Assembly: GCA_963662175.1 (NCBI GenBank)
Contig: OY759222.1
Coordinates: forward strand, 2,648,713-2,712,712
Direction: 5' to 3'
Source of the DNA: Aradus depressus
Lineage: Eukaryota; Arthropoda; Insecta; Hemiptera; Aradidae
DNA: 64,000 nucleotides
Shown piece by piece: positions 9,856-20,483 of the stretch (position 1 is its first letter; each line of letters opens with the position of its first letter). The translations under genes and the position numbers were made by a program. The notes beneath the pieces were generated by a model. It was not told the DNA's origin, made no database searches, and saw only the letters and a program-made list of their open reading frames with translations.

Positions 9856-11240
9856 CTGAAAAAAAAAAAAAAATCAGTTAAATTGATGATATAATAAGAA
9901 TAAGAAGCAGAATTCAGTATAAAGTTACCAACAGAGGAAGGTAATGAACTATTCTCCATAAGTGTAGTTTTAAATATTGAATTGGGGAGGGGGGGTCGTT
10001 CAAGAATAATGAAGGATTCAAGGGGGAGACCGAGCCAGCAGTTAGTTCAACAAAACGTTTTAAAGGTCTCTCAAATATAATTAAAAAATTAAAAGACATT
10101 TAATTCTGGGACCAAGGTCCCCTAAGAATAAATACGTAGAGTCAAAGAGTGAAGTAAACAATTAAATAAAGTATCAGTATGTCCTACAAAGAGTAAATAG
10201 AAAAATAAATAAATAGTGGTATTGTGGAGAAAACCTAAACAATAATAGATAGAATAGATAAAACAAAATAACAAGAACAGATTAATTATAAATAAATAAA
10301 AGTACCTATATCAATAGAAGAATTTATATGACAAGGAATCTATATAAATATGAATAAAATAAAATAAATTAATAAAAATCGACGGAGCATAATACAATGA
10401 TGGTTAGTATGAAAGAGAAGAAAGGATGTCCAGACAAGGTTTGAAATAAAATTAATTTTAGAAAGTAGGGGCTAGATAGAAAAAGTGTGAAAAAAACTAA
10501 TAATAATACTAAAATGAAATAATAAATAAATAAGTGAATAATGAAAATACATAAATAAGTAAAATAAACAAAATATATATAATATTTATTATTATAGAAT
10601 AATTTAGGAAATATAGGAAAATAAAATATGATAAAAAAATAAATAATAAAAAAAATGGGATAAGTAAATAACTTAAATATTAGAGACCTAAATGTTGCCT
10701 AACCTAAATTTTTATTCACCTAGGGTAGGGGGTCTTTAACGAGTACCTGACATCGAACAGGCTCGGCACCATCGCTTAACGTCCCCTTCGAAGGACGGTA
10801 TGCTTAAGTTTATTTTACCTCCCAGATAAAAAAAAAACTAATGGCCTCGGGCGGGTTTTGAACCCGCGATTTTGAGTTCATTAAGCAAGAACGCATACCA
10901 CTGAGCTACCGGCGCCATCAAAAAGAAAATATGATAAAAGGCACCTTGTACAGAGGTACATATCGTAATCAATGAAGATCTCTTGAGGTGCGCCACTTGA
11001 AAACTAATCTCTTTAAGAATGAAACGTTCTCCAGTAAATAGCGTGTAAAGCACCACAGAATGCTCCAAGATATCGGTAATGTAGAAATGAGCGATCATTG
11101 AGGCCCTTGGCAAAATATGGAGCTCTCCCTCAAATCATTCCCATATAATCCCACTCTCCCCTGGGCTTCTTCAAGCTAGTTATACATACAAATTTTGTTT
11201 TATAAAAGTAAATACGATAACAAAAAACAGAAAATAGTAC
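9856..11240 (-). other. mRpL35 intron 2
   Basis: A 1,385-bp GT/AG intron. About 10,140-10,680 is extremely A-rich low-complexity sequence of AAATAAATA type. A sense-strand SINE with tRNA-like head lies at 10,687-10,917. The remainder is unassigned. Confidence 0.8.
10687..10917 (-). mobile_element. SINE with tRNA-like head, family S1, 3'-truncated
   Basis: On the minus strand: GGCGCCGGTAGCTCAGTGGT head, B box GGTTCAAAACC (one base off the usual GGTTCGA), TTTATTTTATCTGGGAGG-type linker and the CATACCGTCCTTCGAAGG and CGATGTCAGGTACTCG body. It ends near TAGGCAACATTTAGG without the GGGCATGAGTCAC tail. It sits in mRpL35 intron 2 in the sense direction. Confidence 0.85.
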
Positions 11241-11400
11241 CTTTCCTGACTGAATTTGAACGGGAATTTAAAAAGATTCAAATAAGAAACGGGTAAAAAT
11301 CCTCCTGTTTGTTGACACAAACTTCTTTGAATAAGTTTGCAATTTGTTACATCACTGAAATTTGTCTTCAAAAATGTACTTTTAGCTGTATTCCAAATGG
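11241..11400 (-). CDS. mRpL35: mRpL35 exon 2
   Basis: A 160-bp exon encoding the poorly conserved region after the start, including IWNTAKSTFLKTNF, CKLIQRSLCQQTGGFLP and VSYLNLFKFPFKFSQE. The acceptor is a T-rich tract ending TTTTTTAG at 11,401. The donor is GAAAG/GTACTA. It supplies two bases of an alanine codon begun in exon 1 and ends with AG, which completes to AGT (serine) with exon 3. MRPL35 is variable in this mitochondrial-targeting part, so the case rests on the phase match at both ends and the correct final length. Confidence 0.85.
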
Positions 11401-11484
11401 CTAAAAAAGTAATAAAAAACAAAAACATTAAAAATGATGTCAACAAATAGCTTCAAAAAAATAATATAAGCTAATCTGACTCAC

Positions 11485-11506
11485 CGCATATACCAGTTCG
11501 CAACAT
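11485..11506 (-). CDS. mRpL35: mRpL35 exon 1 (start codon)
   Basis: ATG TTG CGA ACT GGT ATA TGC G, then donor GTGAGT from 11,484. The remaining G joins CC of exon 2 to make alanine, giving a protein that begins MLRTGICAIWNTAKS. A short first exon followed by an 84-bp intron is plausible. The basic, hydroxyl-poor N terminus is compatible with a mitochondrial targeting peptide. The total CDS is 22 + 160 + 126 + 238 = 546 bases, 181 codons plus stop. An alternative start within the 11.4-11.45 kb open frame would have to ignore the good acceptor at 11,401. Confidence 0.78.
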
Positions 11507-12667
11507 TTTATGAAAAGAAGATACAACTATCAAAGGACTATTGCAAAGGTTCAATTCAAGAATTTTTTAAATAAATATTCATCTATACCCATCAAAACCT
11601 TATGGTAACCTCTCTTGTAAGGTTATAGTCAGTGTTGCTCATTAGTTTCAAACATAAATTAATAATTTATTTAATTATCTAATACTCTAATCTCTACATT
11701 TATTATTCCAAACAAATGTAAATTAAACTTTTGAATGTCTAGAAGATAAGAAAGTATTGCAGATTTCAAAATGTTTTCATGTATTAGTCAATCAAGGACA
11801 GTTCATTATTAAATGTCTATTAATCATTTAAAATTAAAATAATGATTGTATAGTTTTAATTGTTTATTTATTTATTTTTTAGCACCTCAAACCTGTTAGT
11901 GTTTGTTCACTTTCACTCAAGAAATTTCCTGTTCAATACTTCTTATTCATACAAGAGTTCTGAGTTCTGAATTTTAAGAAGTCATTTTAAATTTTATAGA
12001 ACTTTACAGACATTGTCAGTTTTATTGATAATTCAAGTAAAATAAAAATATATATATATAAGGAAAAATAAAAATCAAGGTACAATTATTTTTTACTCAA
12101 CCTGACTTAATCTACAAATGTAGTATGGAAGGTTGACAGTTAGCCTCCATTGAGTAACCTATGTTAAGTGTTTTAGGTTGATGTGAATCTTTTAAATAAC
12201 TTTTAAAACTTGAGTTTTTATTAAATTAAAGTTTACATTATGTCTATTGTTTTATTTGTGTGTTTTTAGAAGTGTTTCATTTAGTGTAGTTTTGGAGTGT
12301 TGAGAAAAGATTTCAAGGTGTAACCGTTTGGGCAAATAATGTTTGGTATAACTTTCTAACCATCATTAGACCCTTTTTACGATGATAATTTCAATATTTT
12401 AGGAAGTGTTTATTATTTTTATTAAAAAATGAGGTATTTAACTATATTATTAATTTACAAATGGCTAGGTTCTCGTGACCCAAGTATCATGTTGTGATTG
12501 GCTGTTTGGATGTATTTTTTTTTGTTTAGACGTTTTTCTTTTAGTTTTGTGATTTCATTATGTATAATTGGACTGTTTTTAAATGTGACTTTATCATAAA
12601 TCTTTTGAGGACATGTTAAGAGATTGTTTTTGGGGCGCTCATTGTACCAATTTGAATAGTAAATTAA
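11507..12667. promoter_or_regulatory. shared intergenic region between two divergent genes
   Basis: A 1,161-bp AT-rich stretch separates the start of mRpL35 (minus) from the start of the giant gene (plus). The genes are head-to-head, so both promoters should lie here, along with any 5' UTR. I see no coding exon. An (AT)n tract is at about 12,049-12,060. No promoter motif is clear enough to call. Confidence 0.5.
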
Positions 12668-15600
12668 ATGGAGTCATCGGGTAGCAGCAGGTCTGAACCT
12701 GTTGACGAAGACAAAGGTAAAGACAAAGATGGGGACAAGGTGATGAATGAAGGTAAAGGGGAAGAAGTAGCAGGTGATAAAGATGAAAATGAGGGCGTTC
12801 CTGGAGGAACGTTACACGAAGTAATACAGGCGTTTATCAATGACAGTTCCAGGTATCCTGAACTGTATTTAGGCATTGAAAACGATGTAACAATCCCGGA
12901 TGAGGATGTTGCAGACGTGGAATCGTTTGAGAGCTTAAAGCCAGTGGGAATCGCGCTGCCTATTTATGATCATGATATGGGCGGACCAAGCAAGCCCCAT
13001 GCCAACTCGGATGATGATTTTTTAGAGATAAATGAAACGGACCCAAACTCAAAGAAAACTGCTCTCATCAAAGATGGAAATGATACTTCAGGAAGGAAAA
13101 GTGACGATACAGATACTTCACTGCAGGTGGGAACGGAGAGTTGTACAGAGGTAGATAGTTCGAAAGATCATTTTGGATGTAGTAATGAGGGGAAGATTGT
13201 GGATGTGGCGAGCTGTGGTCCCTATGTAGTGAGGGCCATCTCTGGAGAAGAGAACCCGGTAATTAGTTCAACCGAACAGCAGGACAGCGCAAGTTCTGTG
13301 AACACTCTCAAAGAGTACATCGAGAACTTTCATCCCTTCCTCTCTTTAGATGAGACGGAAACGGAGACCAGGAGCGACACCTCACTCGTACTTCAGGCAA
13401 CTTGTGATCCTTCCATGCCTGTTTTGGAAAACGAAATCGAAAAGAAGCCAACAGTTTTAGAAGGATCGAGACCTCCAGTATTGCAGCCTGAGGGGGAGAT
13501 GCCGTTCCTTATTGCTTCGAAAGAGAACTTAGGTGGAAATGGCGTTATTCTCCGGCAGGGTATCAGCGCCGGACTGGCACACGTTATCAAAGATGACCGA
13601 CTCAAAAAAAAAGAATTGTTGACTGTACAAAATATAGTCCAGGTTGAAGTTTGTCAGTCTAAACAAAAGGGTAAGCGGAAGAGGAGACGACGTAAGACGA
13701 GGAGATGGTCCCAAGGAAGGAAAGGCAAGGTGCTACCCAACATGCCGTCCTTGTCTCCAGAGAGGAAGGAAGAGGAAGATAGCTATCTTCCGGCCGTGCC
13801 TGGAACTTCTGTAAGTAGGACGACAGGGAAGGTCCACAAGAAACAACTGGGGAGGAGTGGTCCCTTCGGAGGGAATGGACACAGGGGGGTGAGCACTGCC
13901 CATGTTGCGCCTTACAGGGACGATTGTACCGAGTTGAAGGATAGCACAGTCAACAGTGAGGACATACCAGCCAAATCAGTTGCAGAAGAGAGACAGTCAG
14001 ACATTGAAACGTTTGAACTGGGGCAGCTGAATACAGAGACAGTGGGAAAACGAGTAGACTCTGAGGAGGAGAATTCATTTATAAAAGCGAGACAACTGAA
14101 CCCTCAGGAATTCAGTTCATCAATAGAAGTAAAGCAATCAAATCTAGGAGAGTTAAATTCAGAGGGAGTCAATGGATATGAGGGGATTAGTGGCCAAATG
14201 CACACAGGGCTGATTGCCTGCCAGGAAGTAGTTATCGGAGTTCCATCTTCGTCCGGATTGGATGACTCCGTCCCTACCTCCGTCGTAGAATCTCCCGAAG
14301 AGTTTAAGTCTCCCGAGGAGCTATTATATAGATACAGATATCCAGACCAAGTAGTTCCCAGCAACCCCGAAGATGATTATCCATTTTTAAATATTTTCTC
14401 AAAAAGTTCTTCAAGCAACACTCTACTGGACGGAAGAAAAACTACCAACGTAACTTGCGCCGGTTCCGGCGACGACAACACATCTTTTACAGAACTCATT
14501 TCCGCATGTTTAAATTCGTCAGTAGAACAACTAAACAATTCTGAATCTGATAATCATGAAAAATTATATGAAATTTTAAAAGAACTTCCAGGAGGAGATG
14601 TTTTAACTAAAACTAAAGAACGGCAAGGTCCTTGTCTCAGTGGGAGGAACGAGGACGTCCTGTTGTCCAGTGAATTTTCTTTGAAAGAAGTAGGATCGAA
14701 GGATTCGAGCAGATGTGAGTTTGAAGTTGATACAAGGAGTAAGACAGAATCAGCCTCAACACCAGACGAAGAGCCAAACCTACTTGCTGTAGAAAATTGT
14801 TATAAGACTCCGCTTAAAAGTTTAGAGTCTCATGAAACTTCAGATAGAAATGTTATTTCCAAACTGATAAAACCATTCTCAGTGCTTCACTTAGAAGGAG
14901 TGATCATTTCTGTTTCATCGGTAGATTCAAATGAAAATAATACAAAAGACACTGAATTGATCGCACATAATGATCAGAAACATTCATTTACTACAGATAA
15001 TTGTGGTAATAAAGTTGACAATCTGAGTATTTGTGAAAAGGAAGGAGGTACATCTATGTTTCCAGAATGTGCAAGAAGAGTGTGCGATTCTGAAGAATTG
15101 GGGTCTATCTCTAGTTGTGTTGGCAGTGTATCTGAAAGGCAGAGTGTGAACAAGAAAGAGGAGGCTGAATCCAAGACTCAAGACCAGGCAGTGGCTGTAA
15201 CTAGCTCAGGGGGAGTAGACATTTTTGATAAGTTCAAAAGTTGTATTGAAGAGCTAAAAGAGTCTCTAATGATGGTGAATATTTTTGGAAAATCAGCATC
15301 TGTTATTGAATCAAACGAAAAACGTGTACAACCTGAATCAATAAATATGAATAAAAAACAAGAGTCAATTTTCGTTTCTTCAATAAATATAAACCTACAG
15401 AAAGATGATGTTTTTCAAAAAGATTTTCAAATAGTCCAAAATTCAGATTCACATTCAAACATATCTGACGGTGCCTTAGCAACATGTGTGGAATCACTCA
15501 ATTCTTTTAAGACCCAAGATGCTGAACATTTAAAAAATGGTTATGAAACTAAGACAAGTGTCATCCCAGCTAAGCTGTACGATTCTAACTCAGATGTTAC

Positions 15601-18600
15601 TGTCGACGTAGCCAAAGTAATGGAGGCTGAGGTTGTTTCCGAGGATTCTATATTTTTATCTAAATCTTGCGAAACTGAAGTCGCCCTAAAATATCAAACT
15701 ATACCAGACATTTCTAGAGAAATCCTAACATCTGTAACACCGCTTGCGAAGAGTTCTGACTGTGGAGATGACTTGGAGGATGGAATATCTTGGATTATCA
15801 AGAACGATAAATCTGATGAACCAGAAGACATGTCCTCAGCTTGCGTGAATGGCTCAGAAATTGTTATTTCAGTTGCTTCTGAAGAAATATTATCAAATCC
15901 TATAGAGTCGATGGAACTTGTTAAATGGAATAGCGCTAACGACTTGAAGAATTGTGAGGATGTGTCGCAAAGTGTTCAAGATTTGAAAACTTCCGAATGT
16001 GGTTTAGAAAATTTAGATATGTTAAGTTCTGGCATCTCTGGATACTCATGTGAAGATCTCTTAGTAATATCTGCAGAATCAGTGCTCTCAGAAGACACAC
16101 CAAAGTCTCCAGAACTTCCGGAGGTCCAGGTGCAACTTGCGAACAATGCGCCAGAAAGTCGCGTGGATGGTATATCAGAGAAGTGCGAAGATATCTTAAT
16201 CATGTCTGCAGAACCAATTCTCTCAAAAGCTAACATGAGAGAAGACATACCAAAGACTCCAGAACTTCTTAAGGAAGAGGTACAATATGTGAACTGTGCA
16301 CCAGAAAGTCGCATGGTTGGTATATCTGAGAACTGTGAAGAGGCCTTAGTTACTTCTGCAGAATCTACTCTCCTAGAAGCCGACATGGGAGTAGAAAAAT
16401 CAAGGCTTTCAGAACTTCTTGATTTACAGCTGGATCTTGCGGACAATGCGCCAGAGAGTCTCATGGATGGTATATCTGAAAAGAGTGAAGAGGCCTTAGT
16501 CAAGTCTGCAGGATCTCCGCTCCCAGAAGCCAACATGTCAAAAGACATAATAGATGAAGACATACCAAAGTCTCCAGAACTTCCTGAGGTGAAGGTGCAA
16601 CTTGCGTACAATACGCCAGATAGTCTTATGGATGGTGTAGCTGAGAAGGGTGAAGAGTGCTTAGTCATGTCTGCAGAATCTACGCTCCCAGAAGCCAACA
16701 GGGGGGAAGACATATCAACATTTTCAGAGTTTCTTGAGGAACAGGTAGATGTTGCGAACAATGTTCCAGAAAGTCGCGTGGATGGTATACATGAGAAGTG
16801 TGGAGATACCGCAGTCATGTCTGCAGAATCCAGGATCTCAGAAGATAACGTCACAAAAGACATAATAGATGAAGACATACCAAAGTCTCCAGAACTTCCT
16901 GAGGTGAAGGTGCAACTTGCGAACAATACGCCAGATAGTCTTATGGATGGTGTAGCTGAGAAGGGTGAAGAGTGCTTAGTCATGTCTGCAGAATCTACGC
17001 TCCCAGAAGCCAACAGGGGGGAAGACATATCAACATTTTCAGAGTTTCTTGAGGAACAGGTGGATCTTGCTAACAATGTTCCAGAAAGTCGCGTGGATGG
17101 TATACATGAGAAGTGTGGAGATACCGCAGTCACGTCTGCAGAATCCAGGATCTCAGAAGATAACGTCACAAAAGACATAGTGGAGGAAGACTTACCAAAA
17201 TCTCCAGAACGTTCTGAGATCAAGGTGCAACTTGCGAACAATGCACCAGATAGTCTTATGGATGGTGTAACTGAGAAGAGTGAAGAGGCTTTAGTCATGT
17301 CTGCAGAATCTACGCTCCCAGAAGCCGAAATGGGAGAAGACATATCAACGTTTTCAGAACTTCTTGAGGAACAGGTGGATCTTGCTAACAATGTTCCAGA
17401 AAGTCGCGTGGTTGGTATACATGAGAAGCGTGGGGATACCTTAGTCATGTTCCCAAGATCTCCGCTCCCAGAAACCATTTCAAAAGACATCGCAGATGAA
17501 GACATACCAAAGTCTTCAGAACTTCTTGAGGTCAAGTTGCAACTTGCGAACAATGCGCCAAAGAGTATCATTGATGGTATATCTGAGATGTGTGAAGAGA
17601 CCTTAGTCTTGTCTGCAGGATCTCCGATCCCAGACACCAACCGGTCAAAAGACATCGCAGATGAAGACATACCAAAGTCTCCAGAACTTGTTGAGGTCAA
17701 GTTGCAACTTGCGAACAATGCGCCAGAGAGTATCATTGATGGTATATCTGAGATGTGTGAAAAGGCCTTAGTCGTGTCTGCAGGATCTTCGGTCCCAGAA
17801 GCCAACATGACAAAAGACATAGTGGATGAAGAAATACCAAAGTCTCCAAAACTTCGTGAGATCCAGGTGCAACTTGCGAACAATGCACCAGAAAGTAGTG
17901 TGGATATTATATCTGAGAAGTGTGAAGAAGTCATGGCTGAAGAACCTATGGAGAGAGAAGCCAATAGCCCAAAAGAATTGACTGATTTTAGCGTTGAACC
18001 TTCCGTCGCCCTGGAGCCACCGCGAACTGCTCAATCTTACGATCCTCTTCAAAATCAAGCAAAAAAATATAGTAGATCTGATTATATACAAATAACATCC
18101 GAGCATACAGAACCTTTGCAACCTGTTATTTTAGATATTCCAGTTAATTTGACTTTTTCTAAAGATAAATCCCCGAAGGAGGATGTAACTATTTGTAATA
18201 AGTCCGAAGAAATAACGCTTTTCTGTGGCGAGCCATTACGACCTGTTATTGTTGACGTTGCGACGGAACTGGGCAAAAAAGAGTTAACTTCTTGTGAAAA
18301 TGTCTCACCTTTGGATGAGGATATGACTGAATCTACAGGAATACCACCAAAGCTAACTGAGCCAGCTCAGATTTGCGATCTTGATGATCCTAAAGGATTG
18401 ATAACTTGTGAAGTTATTCTAAAAAATTCGAAGTCCACTACAAAACAGTTTACAAAATCTGACTCTAATTTTCTGTTTGCCTCTAATAAACCTGACCATA
18501 TTTTGAAACCTTTAAGAAATAAATCTAAATTAAATGTCAACCGGAAAAAGCAAATAGAACCTGTAAAATGTTGTATAGTTGCTGGTGGATCGGGAGAAAG

Positions 18601-19166
18601 AGATGCTGCAAAGGGATCTGTCTCTTCTTCCAATCCGGTCGATGCTGAATCCAACAATGGAAGACTTTTCGAATCTATCAAAGATGGAAACGGAGCCACT
18701 TCTGTCGAATATCTTTCGGAACCTCAGAAAGAAATGTTCAATAAGTTGAAAATTAAAGATTATTTTTCAAAGGAATTATCTTCCCAACGTAAACAGAAAA
18801 CAAATGGTGATTTAGAAGAAATAAAAGCCAATAACATTTTCCCGCCAAGAGATGATGGTGTTGCAAACAAAGTTTCAGTTCAAGTAGGACAAACTAACGA
18901 CCAGTCTACTTTTCCAAAATTGTCACAACTCCCCATCAACGGTGACATATCAATGTCCTTTGTGGTAGCTTCTGAACATTTTTCTAAACTCTCAGCCAAT
19001 CACGACAGTTCTAGTGCATTTTTAAATAATTTTAATGGGAGGAGAACCGCCGTTGTTTTTGAAAAGTCAAAATCAAATTCAACTCTCGATTATTCAATTT
19101 TGGGGAAAAAAGAAATTTTCAACAAAGAGAAAGGAAAGATCAACGGAGATTTGTCATCACAAAATG
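12668..19166 (+). CDS. giant repeat-rich acidic protein, exon 1 (2,166 codons)
   Basis: A single 6.5-kb coding exon. The start is fixed because an in-frame TAA lies immediately upstream of the ATG (TAAATGGAG). The exon ends AATG/GTGAGA. The leftover G pairs with GT at the next exon to make glycine, so the frame continues at 20,484. The protein is acidic and Ser/Glu-rich, hence probably largely disordered. Visible parts are: a charged N terminus; a strongly basic cluster at residues about 331-353 (KGKRKRRRRKTRRW), a likely nuclear localisation signal; and at residues about 1,140-1,760 roughly twelve repeats of 50-55 residues. The repeat core is PKSPELPEVKVQLANNAPES, then (L/R)(M/V)DG(I/V)(S/A)EK and MSAES. 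I do not recognise the family and propose no function. Continuous length, absence of stops and phase agreement at the intron make it a real gene. Confidence 0.85.
16085..17950 (+). repeat. in-frame coding repeats, about 12 units of 150-165 bp
   Basis: Units starting at CCAAAGTCTCCAGAACTTC or variants occur near 16,101, 16,250, 16,400, 16,565, 16,717, 16,880, 17,030, 17,198, 17,350, 17,512, 17,676 and 17,840. A two-unit block is duplicated at high identity with 315-bp spacing (16,565 and 16,880), which keeps frame (105 codons). The antisense strand stays open for 662 codons across this region, apparently because the repeated codons happen to lack stops in that frame. Confidence 0.9.
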
Positions 19167-20483
19167 GTGAGAATTATTTTAATTTTTAATATTTATTGTA
19201 GACTGCTACGACTAAAACAAATTATTTTGAAATGCTATAACATACATGGATCTCTTAGCCCGTACACTTACCGACGCTACTGGAACAAAGAAACTGAAAA
19301 TTGCATTATAAAAATGGCTATTAAAATATGTTCATACAAATAATCTAGCTACAAATTGAATCAGGATTGGAGCTACAAATGATCCAATAGAAAAAAATGG
19401 ATTGTGATAATTTTGTTAGTTTTTGTAATATGGCTCTGCTAGCTTCAATATTTCGCTAGCAAAGCCATTAGATTTAAAAAATATATATAATGCTACAATT
19501 TTGAAATTTGAGCAACAAAATTTTAAGTAAGAATGGATTCTGCTCATTTGGCTTTGCCGCCTTCAGGTATCGTAACATTTTTTCAAATTCAATTTTTATT
19601 GTATTTATAATGAAGTTATAGAACTGGAACACATTAGATAAAAATTTAAAAAAAAAAACAGTTTATTATAAGTTTAAAAAAAAAATTCTACTCAGAAAAA
19701 CATCTTATTTTTAATGCTATTACTTAAAAAAAAAAAAAAAAAAGTAAAAAACATTTTTCAAAATGTAAAAATGATCTGCTGTTTTTTTTCTCCAATTGGC
19801 AACAGCCAACCTTGCCATATTTTTAGAAAAATATGCATATAAATGATTCATTGAGTTTGTGCCAACCTTTAGTACTCAGTAGTCTTGTAGTACTCATTTC
19901 TTGTGGGGATATATTCAGTGATGGATCCATGGGTGGGGTACAATCAATAAGTGTGATCCCCTAGTGATTTCTCTGTTTAATGTTCAATATGGCCGCTACT
20001 ATAGAAAATTCTAATTGGAATTTCGCATCATACTTTTCACCAATTTATATTTATTTTATATATTTATTTCTTGCGCTTCACTGACATGATAATATGTTAC
20101 TTTCTTCCAGAGGTGTCTTCAATTTTGACAATATTTCGGGACACTCCCACGTCCCTTCTTCGGGTTCATCATGACACGAAAAATTAACGTGGAAGTGTTT
20201 CGATGTATTGTCAAAGTTAAAGACACCTCGAAGAAATGGAAAAAAAAAAAAAAAGTAACTTATTATTTTATAGTAATTAATAAGAGGACCTATTCTAGTC
20301 TACTCTCTTATATTTATAGAGAAAAATAACAAGAAGTACACTTAGTTTATGAAAATTATACATTGTTATATTATGCTGCTAATATGCGACGTGCGCCATC
20401 TATCGCAGACAGCAAACATTTTATTTTGTATAAATTATGTGAATATTCATTCATATTATTAAACAATTGTTCTGATATTTCAG
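19167..20483 (+). other. intron of the giant gene
   Basis: A 1,317-bp intron, donor GTGAGA and acceptor GATATTTCAG. It is AT-rich with several poly(A) and poly(T) runs and contains a foldback sequence near its 3' end. Confidence 0.8.
20089..20265. repeat. foldback (inverted repeat) in the intron
   Basis: The left arm (about 20,089-20,151, from GTTACTTTCTTCC through GAGGTGTCTTCAATTTTGAC to CACTCCCACGT) is mirrored by a right arm (about 20,187-20,265). The right arm's reverse complement reads GAGGTGTCTTTAACTTTGAC...CACTTCCACGT. Arms are about 50-60 bp with a few mismatches and a poly(A) insertion in the right arm. The loop of about 35 bp contains CCCTTCTTCGGG. It could be a small foldback element or a pair of element ends; the transcript would form a hairpin. 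Confidence 0.75.

Noticed and set aside
15976..17964. Long antisense reading frame as a separate gene
   Set aside because: It lies exactly over in-frame sense repeats, has low-complexity Ser-rich composition and no own splice or promoter signals. Kept only as a finding to test.
20363..20483. Upstream extension of exon 2 of the giant gene
   Set aside because: The open frame extends upstream of the acceptor and has no ATG before the region's TTG. The TTTCAG acceptor joins in phase with exon 1, so the upstream part is intron.
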